Assembly (NCBI RefSeq): GCF_000153125.2
Contig: NZ_CM002299.1
Span: 3,947,338 to 4,011,337, forward strand
Origin: Congregibacter litoralis KT71
Lineage (GTDB): Bacteria > Pseudomonadota > Gammaproteobacteria > Pseudomonadales > Halieaceae
Direction of reading: 5' to 3'
DNA length: 64,000 nt
Shown: one piece after another, positions 38,088 to 46,794 of the stretch
How the letters are laid out: each line of letters begins with the position of its first letter
How positions within the stretch are numbered: the stretch's first letter is position 1
Notes under the pieces: generated by a model
What the model saw: the letters and a program-made list of their open reading frames with translations, nothing else
What the model was told of the DNA's origin: nothing
Databases searched by the model: none
Program-made: the position numbers and the translations under genes

Positions 38088-40292
38088 CTATCCCGCCAGC
38101 ACCTGCTCGGACATACCCTCGGGCGGGTTTTCGAGCTTCACGATGCGCCCTGGGAATCCCTTGAAGTGCGGGATCCCCTGCTCGTAATCGAGAAACTCGG
38201 GATCATCCGGACACAGCACGGCGTCGCTGCTGATAAATGACCCCGCCAACTTTGCGTCACCGCGCATCTCGGGATACCACCAGCCGTGGGGCACCCGAAT
38301 GTGTCCCGCCTTCATGGAGTCCTGGACCAAGACCTTGGCGGTGACCTCTCCCGTCGCCGTTTGTAGCTTCACCCAGTCATGATCGACGATGCCTTCACGC
38401 TCGGCATCCCGGGGGTGCATAAAGAGTTTTGGCGAAGGCATACGATCTCGCAGCACCTTGACCTGGCGTTGACCCGTCTGAAAAAACGCGTCCTCTCTTA
38501 CCCCGGTGAACACGTGGTAGGGGTACTCCTCGGAGACAGCTGGTCCCTCGCGGTAATAGGGCAAGGGATCAAAGCCAAGTTTTTCGAGCACGCTGGACTT
38601 TAACTCGACCTTACCCGAGGGCGTCGCAAAGCCCGTCTTACGATACTTCCGGTACTCGGGAGGGTTGATGTACATGTAGTTGGCATCCGCAAGCTCCTCA
38701 AAGGTTTTGCCGGATGGTGTGAGTCGATAGTCCAGCATGTCCTCGATGGTCTCCCAGGGAAACAGCTCTTCAAAGCCAAAGCGATGGCCCAGATCCCGCC
38801 AGAACTGAAAACTGCTGCAGGCTTCCGCCGGCGGTTCCACCGCCTTTTGCGACAAGGTCATGCCGAGCTTCCAGTTCCAGTAATCCGAAATATGATTCCG
38901 CTCGCTGAACACGTCGCCGGGCAATACATAATCGGCGAGCATGGCCGTTGGCGTCATAAAGATGTCCTGAACAACAATCAGCTCCTGATTGAGCATGCCC
39001 TTGAGAATCTGGTGCTGATTGGGATAGCTCATGAGGGCGTTGTTGCCCAGCACAAAGAACGCTTTTACGGGATAAGGCTGTTCCGTCACCATGGCCCGGA
39101 ACGTTGCACTGGGGTTTGCCATGTAGCAGCCCATCACGATGTCGGCATAGCCGTAGCCATAAACCCGCTCCGTGTGCTCTGACAGCATTTCCTGCGCGCA
39201 GTAGGTGTAGGCGGGATGAAGATCCGCGCCCAACTGCTTGGCTTTTTGCTCCGCACTGAGCATTTCGTGATTGCCAATCTTCGACTCGGGGATGTAATTG
39301 GGATCAAACCCCCCGAAGATCTCCCCGCCGGGGATATCGATGTTGCCGGTGATGGCGCGGAGAATGCCTTGGAGTCTAATCGCCGATGTCGACGATATCT
39401 GCATATCGGTAATCGGCGTCCAGGGAATACAGGCGCTCTCTGCCGTCGCGTAAAGCCTTGCCGCTTCGGCGATGGATTGTGCATCGACACCTGTAATCGC
39501 CGACACACGGTCGAGGGGGTACTCGTTGACGCGCCCGCGCAGTTCCTCAAATCCCAGGGTATGGGCTGCAACAAAATCCTTGTCGTAGAGTTCTTCATTG
39601 ATGATGACGTGGAGCCAACCCAGCATCATGGCCGCGTCAGTGCCTGAACGGAGGCTCAGATGCATATCCGCCACTTCCGCCTGCTCAGACACGCGGGGGT
39701 CCAGCACAATCACTTTGGCACCGGCGGCCCGGGCCTGATTGATCATGTTAAAGATGGGCGTCCAGCTGTGTTTTCGGGGGTTGTGACCAAACAAGACGAT
39801 GCATTTGCTGTTGGGAATATCGGGAAAGGGAAACCAGCCATAGGTGAATTTATTGACGGCGGCTGTGTTGCCCGCACACAGGGATACACCACTGATGTAG
39901 TTGGGTGTGCCGAGAGCATTCATGAAGCGTCGATCGAGGCTGTGGGTGGTTTGCGTGTTCCATCCCGAGGTGGAGACCGCGAGGGTCTCGGGACCGTACT
40001 TTGCCACCAGTGTTTTCAGACGCTGAGCAATCTCATCGATAGCCTGTGCGTAGGTGATTTCTTCCCACTGATCATCACCACGCTCACCCACGCGTTTCAG
40101 GGGTGTTTTAAGCCTGTCGGCATGATTGTGTATGTGGGCTGCGGCGGTGCCCTTGTAGCAAACGTTGCGAGCAAGGGCGGGATTGTCGTGGGCTTTCATG
40201 CGTTTGAGCTTGCCATCTTCCGTCTCAGCGCGAAGCTGACAGCCGATATCACAAATGGTGCATACGGAGTAAATCTGCTGATTCTTGGCCAT
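38088..40292 (-). CDS. Molybdopterin-dependent oxidoreductase (DMSO reductase family), orphan catalytic subunit
   Basis: 734 residues. N-terminal [4Fe-4S] cysteines C11-x2-C14-x3-C18 and C45, then molybdopterin domains ('FGHNPRKHSWTP', 'VLDPRVSEQAEVADMHL', 'WWYPEMRGDA'). The region 'GVSLCAGNTAAVNKF' is where the Mo ligand is expected, probably the Cys. No twin-arginine signal, so cytoplasmic. No electron-transfer or membrane-anchor subunit is adjacent. It resembles the single-subunit formate-dehydrogenase-like/thiosulphate-reductase-like enzymes used with acyl or sulphur compounds; the substrate is unknown. Seventeen bp downstream of the TetR gene on the same strand. Confidence 0.9.
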   Translation of the reverse strand: MAKNQQIYSVCTICDIGCQLRAETEDGKLKRMKAHDNPALARNVCYKGTAAAHIHNHADRLKTPLKRVGERGDDQWEEITYAQAIDEIAQRLKTLVAKYGPETLAVSTSGWNTQTTHSLDRRFMNALGTPNYISGVSLCAGNTAAVNKFTYGWFPFPDIPNSKCIVLFGHNPRKHSWTPIFNMINQARAAGAKVIVLDPRVSEQAEVADMHLSLRSGTDAAMMLGWLHVIINEELYDKDFVAAHTLGFEELRGRVNEYPLDRVSAITGVDAQSIAEAARLYATAESACIPWTPITDMQISSTSAIRLQGILRAITGNIDIPGGEIFGGFDPNYIPESKIGNHEMLSAEQKAKQLGADLHPAYTYCAQEMLSEHTERVYGYGYADIVMGCYMANPSATFRAMVTEQPYPVKAFFVLGNNALMSYPNQHQILKGMLNQELIVVQDIFMTPTAMLADYVLPGDVFSERNHISDYWNWKLGMTLSQKAVEPPAEACSSFQFWRDLGHRFGFEELFPWETIEDMLDYRLTPSGKTFEELADANYMYINPPEYRKYRKTGFATPSGKVELKSSVLEKLGFDPLPYYREGPAVSEEYPYHVFTGVREDAFFQTGQRQVKVLRDRMPSPKLFMHPRDAEREGIVDHDWVKLQTATGEVTAKVLVQDSMKAGHIRVPHGWWYPEMRGDAKLAGSFISSDAVLCPDDPEFLDYEQGIPHFKGFPGRIVKLENPPEGMSEQVLAG

Positions 40293-40309
40293 ACCGTACC
40301 GCCCGACCG

Positions 40310-41002
40310 TCAGGTCTGTTCTTGGGGTTTCACTAATGTGGGATTGTTTTTTGCAGCCTTCGCTAGGGTCTGGTCATAGTCCCGGGCCATTGATTGGAGC
40401 ATGCCAAGGACGCGGGCTTCGTGAGCAAGACTCTCTCCGCGCCCCACAGCCCGGCCGAGACCGATCCCGATCAGCGTCTCTGTCATGGTGTAGTAAAGCG
40501 TCTCACCCTCTTCATCCACGCCATGATTCACGCCCTGATTCACGCCCTGATCTACACCAAAGCCTTCCCCCAGCTGCAGCACCATTGCGGGTGAGAACAA
40601 GGGGGCGTTTTCGTGGATAGCGGCAGCCAGGCGCGAGCCGAATTCAGGGTCATTCTGCGATGCCAGCCATAGCTCGATCACCGCCTTGAACTCCGGCTGT
40701 ATCACCCGCTCGTAAGAGGCTCGCAATACCGCCTCCAGACGACCACAATCCACCACTGCTTTGACCGCTAGCAACCGCGTATATAGCTCTACCAAAGTGT
40801 CGACCAGTAAATCGGCGAAATCAGGAAAATGATGGTTGAGGGCGCCGCGCGTGAGCCCTGATCGTCGACAAATCTCCACGCCGGTCGTTTTCGCAAAGCC
40901 GAGCTCAATAAGCGCGTCAATGGTGCTGTCTACCAGGCGCGCTCGCGTTTCCATGGTTCTCGCGTCGTTTCGAGTCGGTAATTGGGCTGCAGCAATCGTC
41001 AT
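40310..41002 (-). CDS. TetR-family transcriptional regulator
   Basis: About 230 residues; I prefer the ATG at 41002 because the ATG at 41017 lies inside the palindrome that looks like its operator. HTH 'TTGVEICRRSGLTRGALNHHFPDFADLL' (in segments) is typical. A curious tandem 'GVDQGVNQGVNHGVDEE' repeat occurs near residue 168. Cotranscribed with and upstream of the molybdopterin enzyme, which it likely represses. Confidence 0.9.
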   Translation of the reverse strand: MTIAAAQLPTRNDARTMETRARLVDSTIDALIELGFAKTTGVEICRRSGLTRGALNHHFPDFADLLVDTLVELYTRLLAVKAVVDCGRLEAVLRASYERVIQPEFKAVIELWLASQNDPEFGSRLAAAIHENAPLFSPAMVLQLGEGFGVDQGVNQGVNHGVDEEGETLYYTMTETLIGIGLGRAVGRGESLAHEARVLGMLQSMARDYDQTLAKAAKNNPTLVKPQEQT

Positions 41003-41009
41003 AGCGCCA

Positions 41010-41027
41010 ACATACATTCATGTATGT
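41010..41027. promoter_or_regulatory. Operator-like palindrome of the TetR gene
   Basis: ACATACAT-TC-ATGTATGT, a perfect 8-bp inverted repeat just upstream of the preferred start. It resembles the E. coli AcrR operator (arms TACATACATT/AATGTATGTA), consistent with TetR autoregulation. Confidence 0.7.
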
Positions 41028-41460
41028 ATGCTTGCAAGGTAAACACACTGTTGAGCCTTGGGAGCGGACGGGTACGCGCTGATTGTTGACTGATTTGGGG
41101 ACTGTGTTGCTATTGGAGCTTAGGACCGCTTCCGCCTATTTTGAGTCGTTCACAGCCCCTGGGAGTGGATGACCGCTTCTGACCCACTTCTGCCGGTCAG
41201 GCTGGAAGAGGTGTCAGGTTTCTTTGCACCTCCAATATCGGTCATTCGCTATTAGGCCGCGAATATGGCCGTTTACGCCACATATCCGAAGTTGCCGGGC
41301 TACTCAGTGTCGGGAAATTTAACAGGTGGGTCATAAAAGTAGAGGGCCACGTCAGAGCTTCGCCGGTAAAAAACTGACTGATATAGGTTATCCAGTGATG
41401 GGCATGGATCATGCATTGTTTGCAGCCTCACCATTTGTTAGAGAATAGGAGTCGATAAGG
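41028..41460. other. Gene-free region at the start of the accessory stretch
   Basis: No frame here looks coding. It contains the 17-mer AGGACCGCTTCCGCCTA at 41122-41138, repeated exactly at 42311-42327, and a looser relative (GACCGCTTCTGACCCA) near 41170. The last 20 bp carry a GATAAGGA ribosome site for the PEP-CTERM gene. Confidence 0.5.
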
Positions 41461-42075
41461 ATGATGCGTTACTTAGCAGGGTTACTTTTTGGCCTAACGT
41501 CTACAATCGTCGCTGCTGGCCCGATCATAGACCTCACCACACCAGGAGCAGAGTTTGGCTCGTCGAGTTATACGTTGGGGTTTGAGTTCGCAGTAAGCAG
41601 CGCAATCTCTGTGACTTCTCTCGGAGTTTACGACTCAGGCGCTGATGGCCTGGAAGAGAGCGCTCAAGTAGGTTTGTGGTCGAACGCTGGAGACTTGTTA
41701 ACGTCGACACTTGTTCCTGCGGGCACCGCTGGAGAGCTCGACGGATTGTTCCGGTTTGAGTCAATCAGCCCATATCTGTTGAGTGCGGGGCAAACGTACG
41801 TAGTTGGCGCGTATCTTGGTGGTGCCGGTATCGCGTCTTCGTGTGACACGGGCCAAGGGGGTGCGTGTGCGATCGATCCGCAGGTCAGCGTATTCAATGA
41901 TCGTTATTCCCCTTTCGATTCCACCTTCGGCTTTCCGACGCAAACAGACAATACTGGCGGTGTGTGGCTTGGCGCTAATTTCCGCTTCGAAGAGGCATCG
42001 TCCGTGCCTGGCCCGGGCAGCCTCGCCCTTGTAGGCTTAGGACTTCTCGTCATGGGGCTGCGTCGCGAGGCTTAA
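41461..42075 (+). CDS. PEP-CTERM-type secreted protein with DUF4082-like domain
   Basis: 204 residues: signal peptide 'YLAGLLFGLTSTIVAAG', a beta-rich middle (DUF4082-like: 'AVSSAISVTSLGVYDSGADGLEE', 'LLSAGQTYVVGAYLGG'), and a C-terminal sorting signal 'VPGPGSLALVGLGLLVMGL' plus Arg/Glu residues. The motif is PGP rather than PEP, a known variant. Such proteins are cut by an exosortase and linked to exopolysaccharide export; no exosortase is in this window. Two cysteines (C128, C136) could form a disulphide. Confidence 0.75.
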   Translation: MMRYLAGLLFGLTSTIVAAGPIIDLTTPGAEFGSSSYTLGFEFAVSSAISVTSLGVYDSGADGLEESAQVGLWSNAGDLLTSTLVPAGTAGELDGLFRFESISPYLLSAGQTYVVGAYLGGAGIASSCDTGQGGACAIDPQVSVFNDRYSPFDSTFGFPTQTDNTGGVWLGANFRFEEASSVPGPGSLALVGLGLLVMGLRREA

Positions 42076-42094
42076 ACCAGACCAAACCTGACAT

Positions 42095-42118
42095 GGCCCG
42101 CTATCGCGGGCCCCTTCT
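42095..42118 (+). terminator. Probable terminator of the PEP-CTERM gene
   Basis: GGCCCGC-TATC-GCGGGCC stem followed by a weak CCTTCT tail. Confidence 0.6.
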
Positions 42119-42244
42119 ACTGCCAGGCTCTGGACGATCACCAACGACAGGCTCGCCCCAACCTAGGAGTCTGCGACGTCTGCTATGAGGGGGAAGCTGC
42201 CGCAGAACCGGTGCGCATCAAACTTGCACTGTTGGCCTATGGCG

Positions 42245-42327
42245 GTCCTAAAAACCATTTTGTTTACTCTCCATCGACCGGCCGCTATGATGTGTTTTGG
42301 GCCATTGCTAAGGACCGCTTCCGCCTA
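42245..42327. repeat. Dispersed intergenic repeat, copy 1
   Basis: Contains GTCCTAAAAACCA (42245-42257), then after 17 bp CGACCGGCCGCT (42275-42286), and ends with AGGACCGCTTCCGCCTA (42311-42327). The first two blocks recur in the same order and spacing at 45518-45559; the last recurs at 41122-41138. Function unknown. Confidence 0.6.
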
Positions 42328-42385
42328 AAAAGTACCGTTTGCCGGCCCGCTCAAGCCGTGCCTGAACGTCGCTCGCGGTAGGGTG

Positions 42386-42625
42386 TCAGGCCGTTCGCGT
42401 GGAATCGTGCCGGGCGACGACGTCCCGCAGAAACACCTTCATCGCCTCGCCCATCTCGTGGAAGGCCGGGTCTTCAAGCGGCAGGTGCGTGCCGTTGGAC
42501 AGCTCGACGAAGGTCTTGTCGGTCTCGCGTCGTTCGAAGATCGGCATGTTGAGCGCGGTCGGCGTCCTGTCTCATCCGCGCCGGGCTGGATCAGTGCAAG
42601 CGGGCAGTGAGGCTTCGGCGATTGC
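42386..42625 (-). pseudogene. Alpha/beta-hydrolase C-terminal remnant, frameshifted
   Basis: Minus strand: 'CPLALIQPGADE' in one frame, then after a frame change near 42565 'DRTPTALNMPIFERRETDKTF', 'VELSNGTHLPLEDPAFHEMGEAMKVFL' (segments) ending RHDSTRTA-stop at 42386. The 'LIQPGAD...NGTHLPLED...AFL' order matches the last third of alpha/beta hydrolases. There is no N-terminal part. The high GC content and codon use differ from the neighbouring IS region. Confidence 0.5.
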
Positions 42626-42635
42626 AGCCGGCGCT

Positions 42636-43859
42636 CTAATCGAACAGCCCGAAGTACTCCATAAAATCGTCAACTCGCACGTCGGCCAGGCCATCGGCTG
42701 ACGTGCAGGCGATGGCAGCGACATGGCCCAGGGACTTGCGAAACGGCACACTCTGCTCGTCGTAGGCATCGGTGGTTTTACGTAATACGGCGTCGGGGTT
42801 TGTTTCCCAGATGTAGGTCTTCACATCATTCCAGTTTTCCACGACGCAAGCTTCGACATCCCCGATGCTCTGGGCGCCCAGCAACACTGGACGATTGCGC
42901 GCCCAGGGGTACTCAAAAGCACTCGCCTCTATCCGATCCTGCCGAGCCGAGCGGCGGGCCCCGTCTACAAACGCGAGTGCCGCTTTCGCATCGCGGGTAT
43001 GGCGTTCAAAGGCCTGCCAGATCATGTCTTTGATCGGGTTCGGATCGCCATCGAGCATGGCATTCACAACATCCTGGGCACGCAGCACGAAGCCGTAGCG
43101 CGCCATGGCATCACGGGTAACCTGCTCAATGCGGCTGGCGCTGACCTCGGTGCCTCTCCGCAAACGTGCCACCACCTCAGAGCCCAACGCGATGTCTCCA
43201 GAGGGATGCGAAACCAAAAAACCAACACGCTCAATGGGGTCCTTACTGTCCTTTGGTGAGCAGGGACAGGCCGTCATGTAGCTGTAACGCGACCACTCGC
43301 CTAGTGCGACAGGATAAGCAGCGTCGCCCGGCGCAAGATCCGGCGCCGCGGCAACAGGCCCGTTCGGACTGCTTCGCCAGTCGGCGGGGAAACCAAAATA
43401 GGCTTCGTCGTTCACGCCAAACTGTAGCTCCAGAATTTTGGCGTAGGCGTTACCGGCAGAGCCACCCTGAAGTTGCATGCCAAAGGTGCTGCCCTTGAAC
43501 GCATCGATCCATTGGTAGCGCTTGCGCAGCCAATAGCCAAACTCATTGCGCAAATCCGCGTTGATCTCGCCGGTGCGTGCGAAGTGGCTCCAGAACGCGG
43601 TCTCAGCCGCCTGCAGGGAACGATGCCAGCTCGCCACCACACCGCGGGCGTCAGCAAAAGCGGTCAGCGCCTGCACCGCCAGCTCCGCCTCGTTCTTGTC
43701 AGCGATGTCATAATCGCGTCCACCAAAGGTCCGGGTGTCATTCGGCGAGCGGTAACCCTCGCTGACATAAATCAGGGGAATAGGCGGTTCGGGCCACGCC
43801 TGCGCGTGTAGTGGGCCCAACAGCGCCAGCACGAGCACAGACACGAGGGAATTCTTCAT
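42636..43859 (-). CDS. Secreted protein of unknown function (B of a pair)
   Basis: About 407 residues from the ATG at 43859, 1 nt after the preceding gene. Signal peptide 'NSLVSVLVLALLGPLHAQA'. The mature protein starts 'WPEPPIPLIYVSEGYRSPND' and has no domain I recognise. Features: 'MTACPCSPKD' Cys-x-Cys, 'PDLAPGDAAYPVALGEWSRYS', and a C-terminal 'VRVDDFMEYFGLFD' ending in aromatics. Cysteines are few and could form disulphides. Translationally linked to gene A upstream, so the two products probably act together in the periplasm or outside the cell. Confidence 0.75.
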   Translation of the reverse strand: MKNSLVSVLVLALLGPLHAQAWPEPPIPLIYVSEGYRSPNDTRTFGGRDYDIADKNEAELAVQALTAFADARGVVASWHRSLQAAETAFWSHFARTGEINADLRNEFGYWLRKRYQWIDAFKGSTFGMQLQGGSAGNAYAKILELQFGVNDEAYFGFPADWRSSPNGPVAAAPDLAPGDAAYPVALGEWSRYSYMTACPCSPKDSKDPIERVGFLVSHPSGDIALGSEVVARLRRGTEVSASRIEQVTRDAMARYGFVLRAQDVVNAMLDGDPNPIKDMIWQAFERHTRDAKAALAFVDGARRSARQDRIEASAFEYPWARNRPVLLGAQSIGDVEACVVENWNDVKTYIWETNPDAVLRKTTDAYDEQSVPFRKSLGHVAAIACTSADGLADVRVDDFMEYFGLFD

Positions 43860-43860
43860 C

Positions 43861-45114
43861 TCAACGGCCTGTGAGCTCTGCAATCGTCAGAACGTTGTCG
43901 GCCCCAAGCGGCTCGCCCTCGTATATACCCCGTCGCGAAAGCACGCCGTTGCCATTGGGATCCGTCACTATGTTGAGCAAACGCGCGGCGCCGAGCTGGG
44001 GAATGGTGTAAATCGCCGCTCTCTTGGGTTCAAAGGAACTCTCGAACAGAGGGCGCTCGATCAGAGGTGGGCTACTGGAATTTCTGGCAGGCGCCATCGG
44101 CGAGCTGACGCCGTCTACATAGTGAATGAGGTTGACAACGCTGATGACGTGTTCTCCTGCATCGTTGAGTGTGTCGTTGACCTCATCGATAAATGCCTGG
44201 CCTATCAGATACTGCCCGCGCGCCGGCGTGAATCGTATCGGCACAATCGCCGCATCAGCGGCGCGGGCATCGTGCACCACCACGGTCATTGGGTTACGCG
44301 TAAATGCTGACTCGTCGAGCCAGGCACGATAAAGCGTAAAATCCAGGCCACGCCCAAGCTTGTCCGCCGCATAAAACCCCCGACTGGCCAACGGATTCGG
44401 TGTTGCCGGCGTCGGCCGGGATCGCGCCTTCATTGCACTGGTCTGGGCGATCACGGTCTGCTGGCGTGCATCGCGGAGTTTTGCGTATACCGGCCTAGGC
44501 AGCCAGTCTTCCTGCTGGCGCACTGAGAAAAAACTGAGGCGTGAACCGGAGCCGGGCGGAGGTTTGAGCGAGAGCATCGACAGCTCGGGACACGCTGTCG
44601 TAGCGAGCTTCGCAAGCTCCGCCACCGCTGCAACAAAGCGCTCATTATCATTCGTCATCGGTGCCGGCCCCTGCAGGTTGAAGAACATTCGTGCAGAGCA
44701 GTCTGTGCCTCGCTCAGGCATGGGTTCTAGGCGATAACCGTCGACGGGCGGTAACTTTGCCGGGTCCGGGCGCGGCGGTGCCGCTGCGGTGATTGCGTCT
44801 GCGCCACTCAGTATGGGCATCGAGCGCACCTGCCAGCGCGGTGCCCGGGCGATGCCCTGATAAACCAGCTTATCTTGCGCATAGCCCTTGAGCACCAGTT
44901 GCTTCATGGCGCTACAGCTCGTCGATGCCCTCTGCCGTTGCACCACCACCGCCACCGCGTCGATGCTGAACGCCGAGGCTTCAACTCCCTCCAGGCGTAG
45001 GGTAACGCGGCGATCACAATCGCTGGCACCATCGGTTATCGAGATTTCTGCGTGAGCCGGAATGGCCAGCAGGCCTATACTGCTCAGCAAAACAATCATG
45101 GTTCGCACAAGCAT
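43861..45114 (-). CDS. Secreted protein of unknown function (A of a pair)
   Basis: 417 residues with signal peptide 'VLLSSIGLLAIPAHA' and mature start near 'EISITDGASDCDRRV'. No recognised domain. Segments of note: 'APPRPDPAKLPPVDGYRLEP' Pro-rich linker, 'LGRGLDFTLYRAWLDE', and a C-terminal 'IYTIPQLGAARLLNIVTDPNGNG'. Cys near 33, 67, 137 and 173 could make disulphides. It begins the two-gene unit; its stop is 1 nt before the next start. Confidence 0.75.
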   Translation of the reverse strand: MLVRTMIVLLSSIGLLAIPAHAEISITDGASDCDRRVTLRLEGVEASAFSIDAVAVVVQRQRASTSCSAMKQLVLKGYAQDKLVYQGIARAPRWQVRSMPILSGADAITAAAPPRPDPAKLPPVDGYRLEPMPERGTDCSARMFFNLQGPAPMTNDNERFVAAVAELAKLATTACPELSMLSLKPPPGSGSRLSFFSVRQQEDWLPRPVYAKLRDARQQTVIAQTSAMKARSRPTPATPNPLASRGFYAADKLGRGLDFTLYRAWLDESAFTRNPMTVVVHDARAADAAIVPIRFTPARGQYLIGQAFIDEVNDTLNDAGEHVISVVNLIHYVDGVSSPMAPARNSSSPPLIERPLFESSFEPKRAAIYTIPQLGAARLLNIVTDPNGNGVLSRRGIYEGEPLGADNVLTIAELTGR

Positions 45115-45258
45115 CGTCGCTCTCCGGGTTGAAGTTCACCGACGTGTGAGGATAACAAAATCGCCCGCGGATTACGCCGGCTTAGGCGTGTGCTCCGCTG
45201 AATTCAAAGCGGCAGCTGGCTGCTGATGTTACGGCTCGCAAGTCGTAGTAGTTGTTGA

Positions 45259-45489
45259 ATGTGCACCGCCGACCATCCAATCGGTGCGAGACCATCGTAG
45301 CGGAGCACCGGTCGAACGGGTGCAGGGAATAACGGTACCCGAGGAATCGTTGCTGTGATCTACCGCGCTAACAAGGGCCCTCTCGTCGCAACGATGTACA
45401 TGCGAGACGCGAATGTGAGTTTGGCGGTACGGAACGCCACGATTGCGCGTGTTGGTAGCGCAATTGATACGCAGTTTGGCGAAGACTAG
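45259..45489 (+). pseudogene. Class A beta-lactamase-like C-terminal remnant
   Basis: A plus-strand frame with an in-frame TAG at 45298-45300 reads 'GRTGAGNNGTRGIVAVIYRA', 'NKGPLVATMYMRD' and 'RNATIARVGSAIDTQFGED', ending at the TAG at 45487. This matches the order of the KTG strand and final helix of class A beta-lactamases/serine hydrolases (KTGxG..GT..D/GIAVIW...RN..IA.IG..I). The K of KTG is replaced and the SxxK and SDN parts are absent, so it is non-functional debris. Assignment is from motif memory. Confidence 0.5.
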
Positions 45490-45517
45490 TCGAGGAGACC
45501 CTTAGCCCATGCAAGCA

Positions 45518-45566
45518 GTCCTAAAAACCACCTAATTTAGCCTTCGGCGACCGGCCGCTTTGAGGT
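45518..45566. repeat. Dispersed intergenic repeat, copy 2 (interrupted by the IS)
   Basis: GTCCTAAAAACCA (45518-45530) and CGACCGGCCGCT (45548-45559), spaced exactly as in copy 1. Joining the sequence across the IS (…TTGAGGT + GTTAAGTGACC…) restores similarity to the following part of copy 1 (ATGATGTGTTTTGGGCC), showing the IS inserted into this repeat. Confidence 0.65.
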
Positions 45567-46794
45567 GCGAATTCAATTGATCAGTGCAACACCCTGTTAT
45601 TTTCACTAAAACTGGGAGTGTTGCGATATGCCTCGAAGGATCAATCGAAAGTACACCGATGAAGAGCGATCCAAAATCTGGGATCGATACAAAGTGGGTG
45701 ATTCGGTTAAGTCGATTGCCCGGTCACATCATCGAACCTCATCGTCTATCCACGGATACCTTTCGCGTACTGGCGGAATTCGTCCACCGGTAAGAAAGCG
45801 ACCTGATCAATCCCTGTCGCTGGGTGAACGGGAGGAAATCTCCAGAGGTATCGTTGCCGGCCTCCCCATTAGAACGATCGCCAAAGATCTAGGACGCGCC
45901 CCTTCAACAATTAGCCGAGAGATCAACAGGAATGGGGGCGCAGACGCGTATCGAGCCACTCTCGCCGACAAGAATGCGTGGGCTCGAGCGCTACGCCCCA
46001 AAGTCTGTAGACTGGTTTTGAACCGGCCGCTTTGTCAGCAAGTTGAGACCAAGCTTCGGATCAAGTGGTCACCTCAGCAGATAGCGGGATGGTTGAAGCG
46101 AGAGTATCCAGGAGACGAATGGAATCAGGTGTCGCACGAAACGATTTATCGCAGTCTCTTCATACAAGCCCGTGGAGCACTTAAAAAGGAGCTTCAGGAG
46201 TACCTTCGATCGAAGCGCCATATCCGTCGCGCACGAACCTCCACCCTCAAAGATGATGGCCTTGGCGGCATTGCAGGTGCTATCTCCATCAGCGAGAGGC
46301 CGGCCGCGGTGGAGGACCGCGCTGTCCCCGGACATTGGGAAGGCGATCTGATTGAGGGTTCAAACAAGACGTGTGTGGCTACGCTTGTTGAACGTCATAC
46401 TCGCTATGTGATGTTGGCAAAGATCGATAAAAAGGATAGCGAGACCGTTGTTAATGCGCTGATTAAGCAATCAAGACAGCTACCGAGTGAGCTTTATCAG
46501 TCGTTGACGTGGGATCGCGGAACAGAAATGAGCAAGCATCACCGATTCACGCTGGAGACGGACATCAAGGTCTACTTCTGTGATCCCAAGAGTCCGTGGC
46601 AACGAGGATCAAACGAAAACACCAATCGTTTGCTGCGCGAATACCTGCCCAAATACACCGACCTATCGATTTACTCACAGTCTGAGTTGGACTGGGTAGC
46701 GAGGCAGCTAAACGAACGCCCAAGAAAAACGTTGGAGTATGAAACGCCGGCAGCTAGATTTAATGCGTGTGTTGCATCGACCGGTTGAATTCGC
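45567..46794 (+). mobile_element. IS30-family insertion sequence
   Basis: About 1.23 kb, bounded by imperfect inverted repeats at 45567-45594 and 46767-46794 that match at 22 of 28 positions (outer ten bases GCGAATTCAA identical) and flanked by AGGT on both sides (45563-45566 and 46795-46798), a 4-bp target duplication. Carries one intact transposase reaching into the right repeat. Recent-looking because repeats, duplication and frame are all intact. Confidence 0.85.
45628..46788 (+). CDS. IS30-family transposase
   Basis: 386 residues. N-terminal helix-turn-helix region including 'TIAKDLGRAPSTISREINRN', then a DDE domain: Asp240 ('HWEGDLIEG'), Asp296 ('TWDRGTEM') and Glu330 ('GSNENTNRLLREYLP'), with the 33-residue D-E spacing of IS30. 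The C-terminal 'LNERPRKTLEYETPAARF' is diagnostic. Start ATG at 45628 behind GGGAG. No frameshift, so probably active. Confidence 0.95.
   Translation: MPRRINRKYTDEERSKIWDRYKVGDSVKSIARSHHRTSSSIHGYLSRTGGIRPPVRKRPDQSLSLGEREEISRGIVAGLPIRTIAKDLGRAPSTISREINRNGGADAYRATLADKNAWARALRPKVCRLVLNRPLCQQVETKLRIKWSPQQIAGWLKREYPGDEWNQVSHETIYRSLFIQARGALKKELQEYLRSKRHIRRARTSTLKDDGLGGIAGAISISERPAAVEDRAVPGHWEGDLIEGSNKTCVATLVERHTRYVMLAKIDKKDSETVVNALIKQSRQLPSELYQSLTWDRGTEMSKHHRFTLETDIKVYFCDPKSPWQRGSNENTNRLLREYLPKYTDLSIYSQSELDWVARQLNERPRKTLEYETPAARFNACVASTG

Noticed and set aside
41015..41017. ATG at 41017 as the TetR start
   Set aside because: It lies within the operator-like palindrome; the ATG at 41002 is more plausible.
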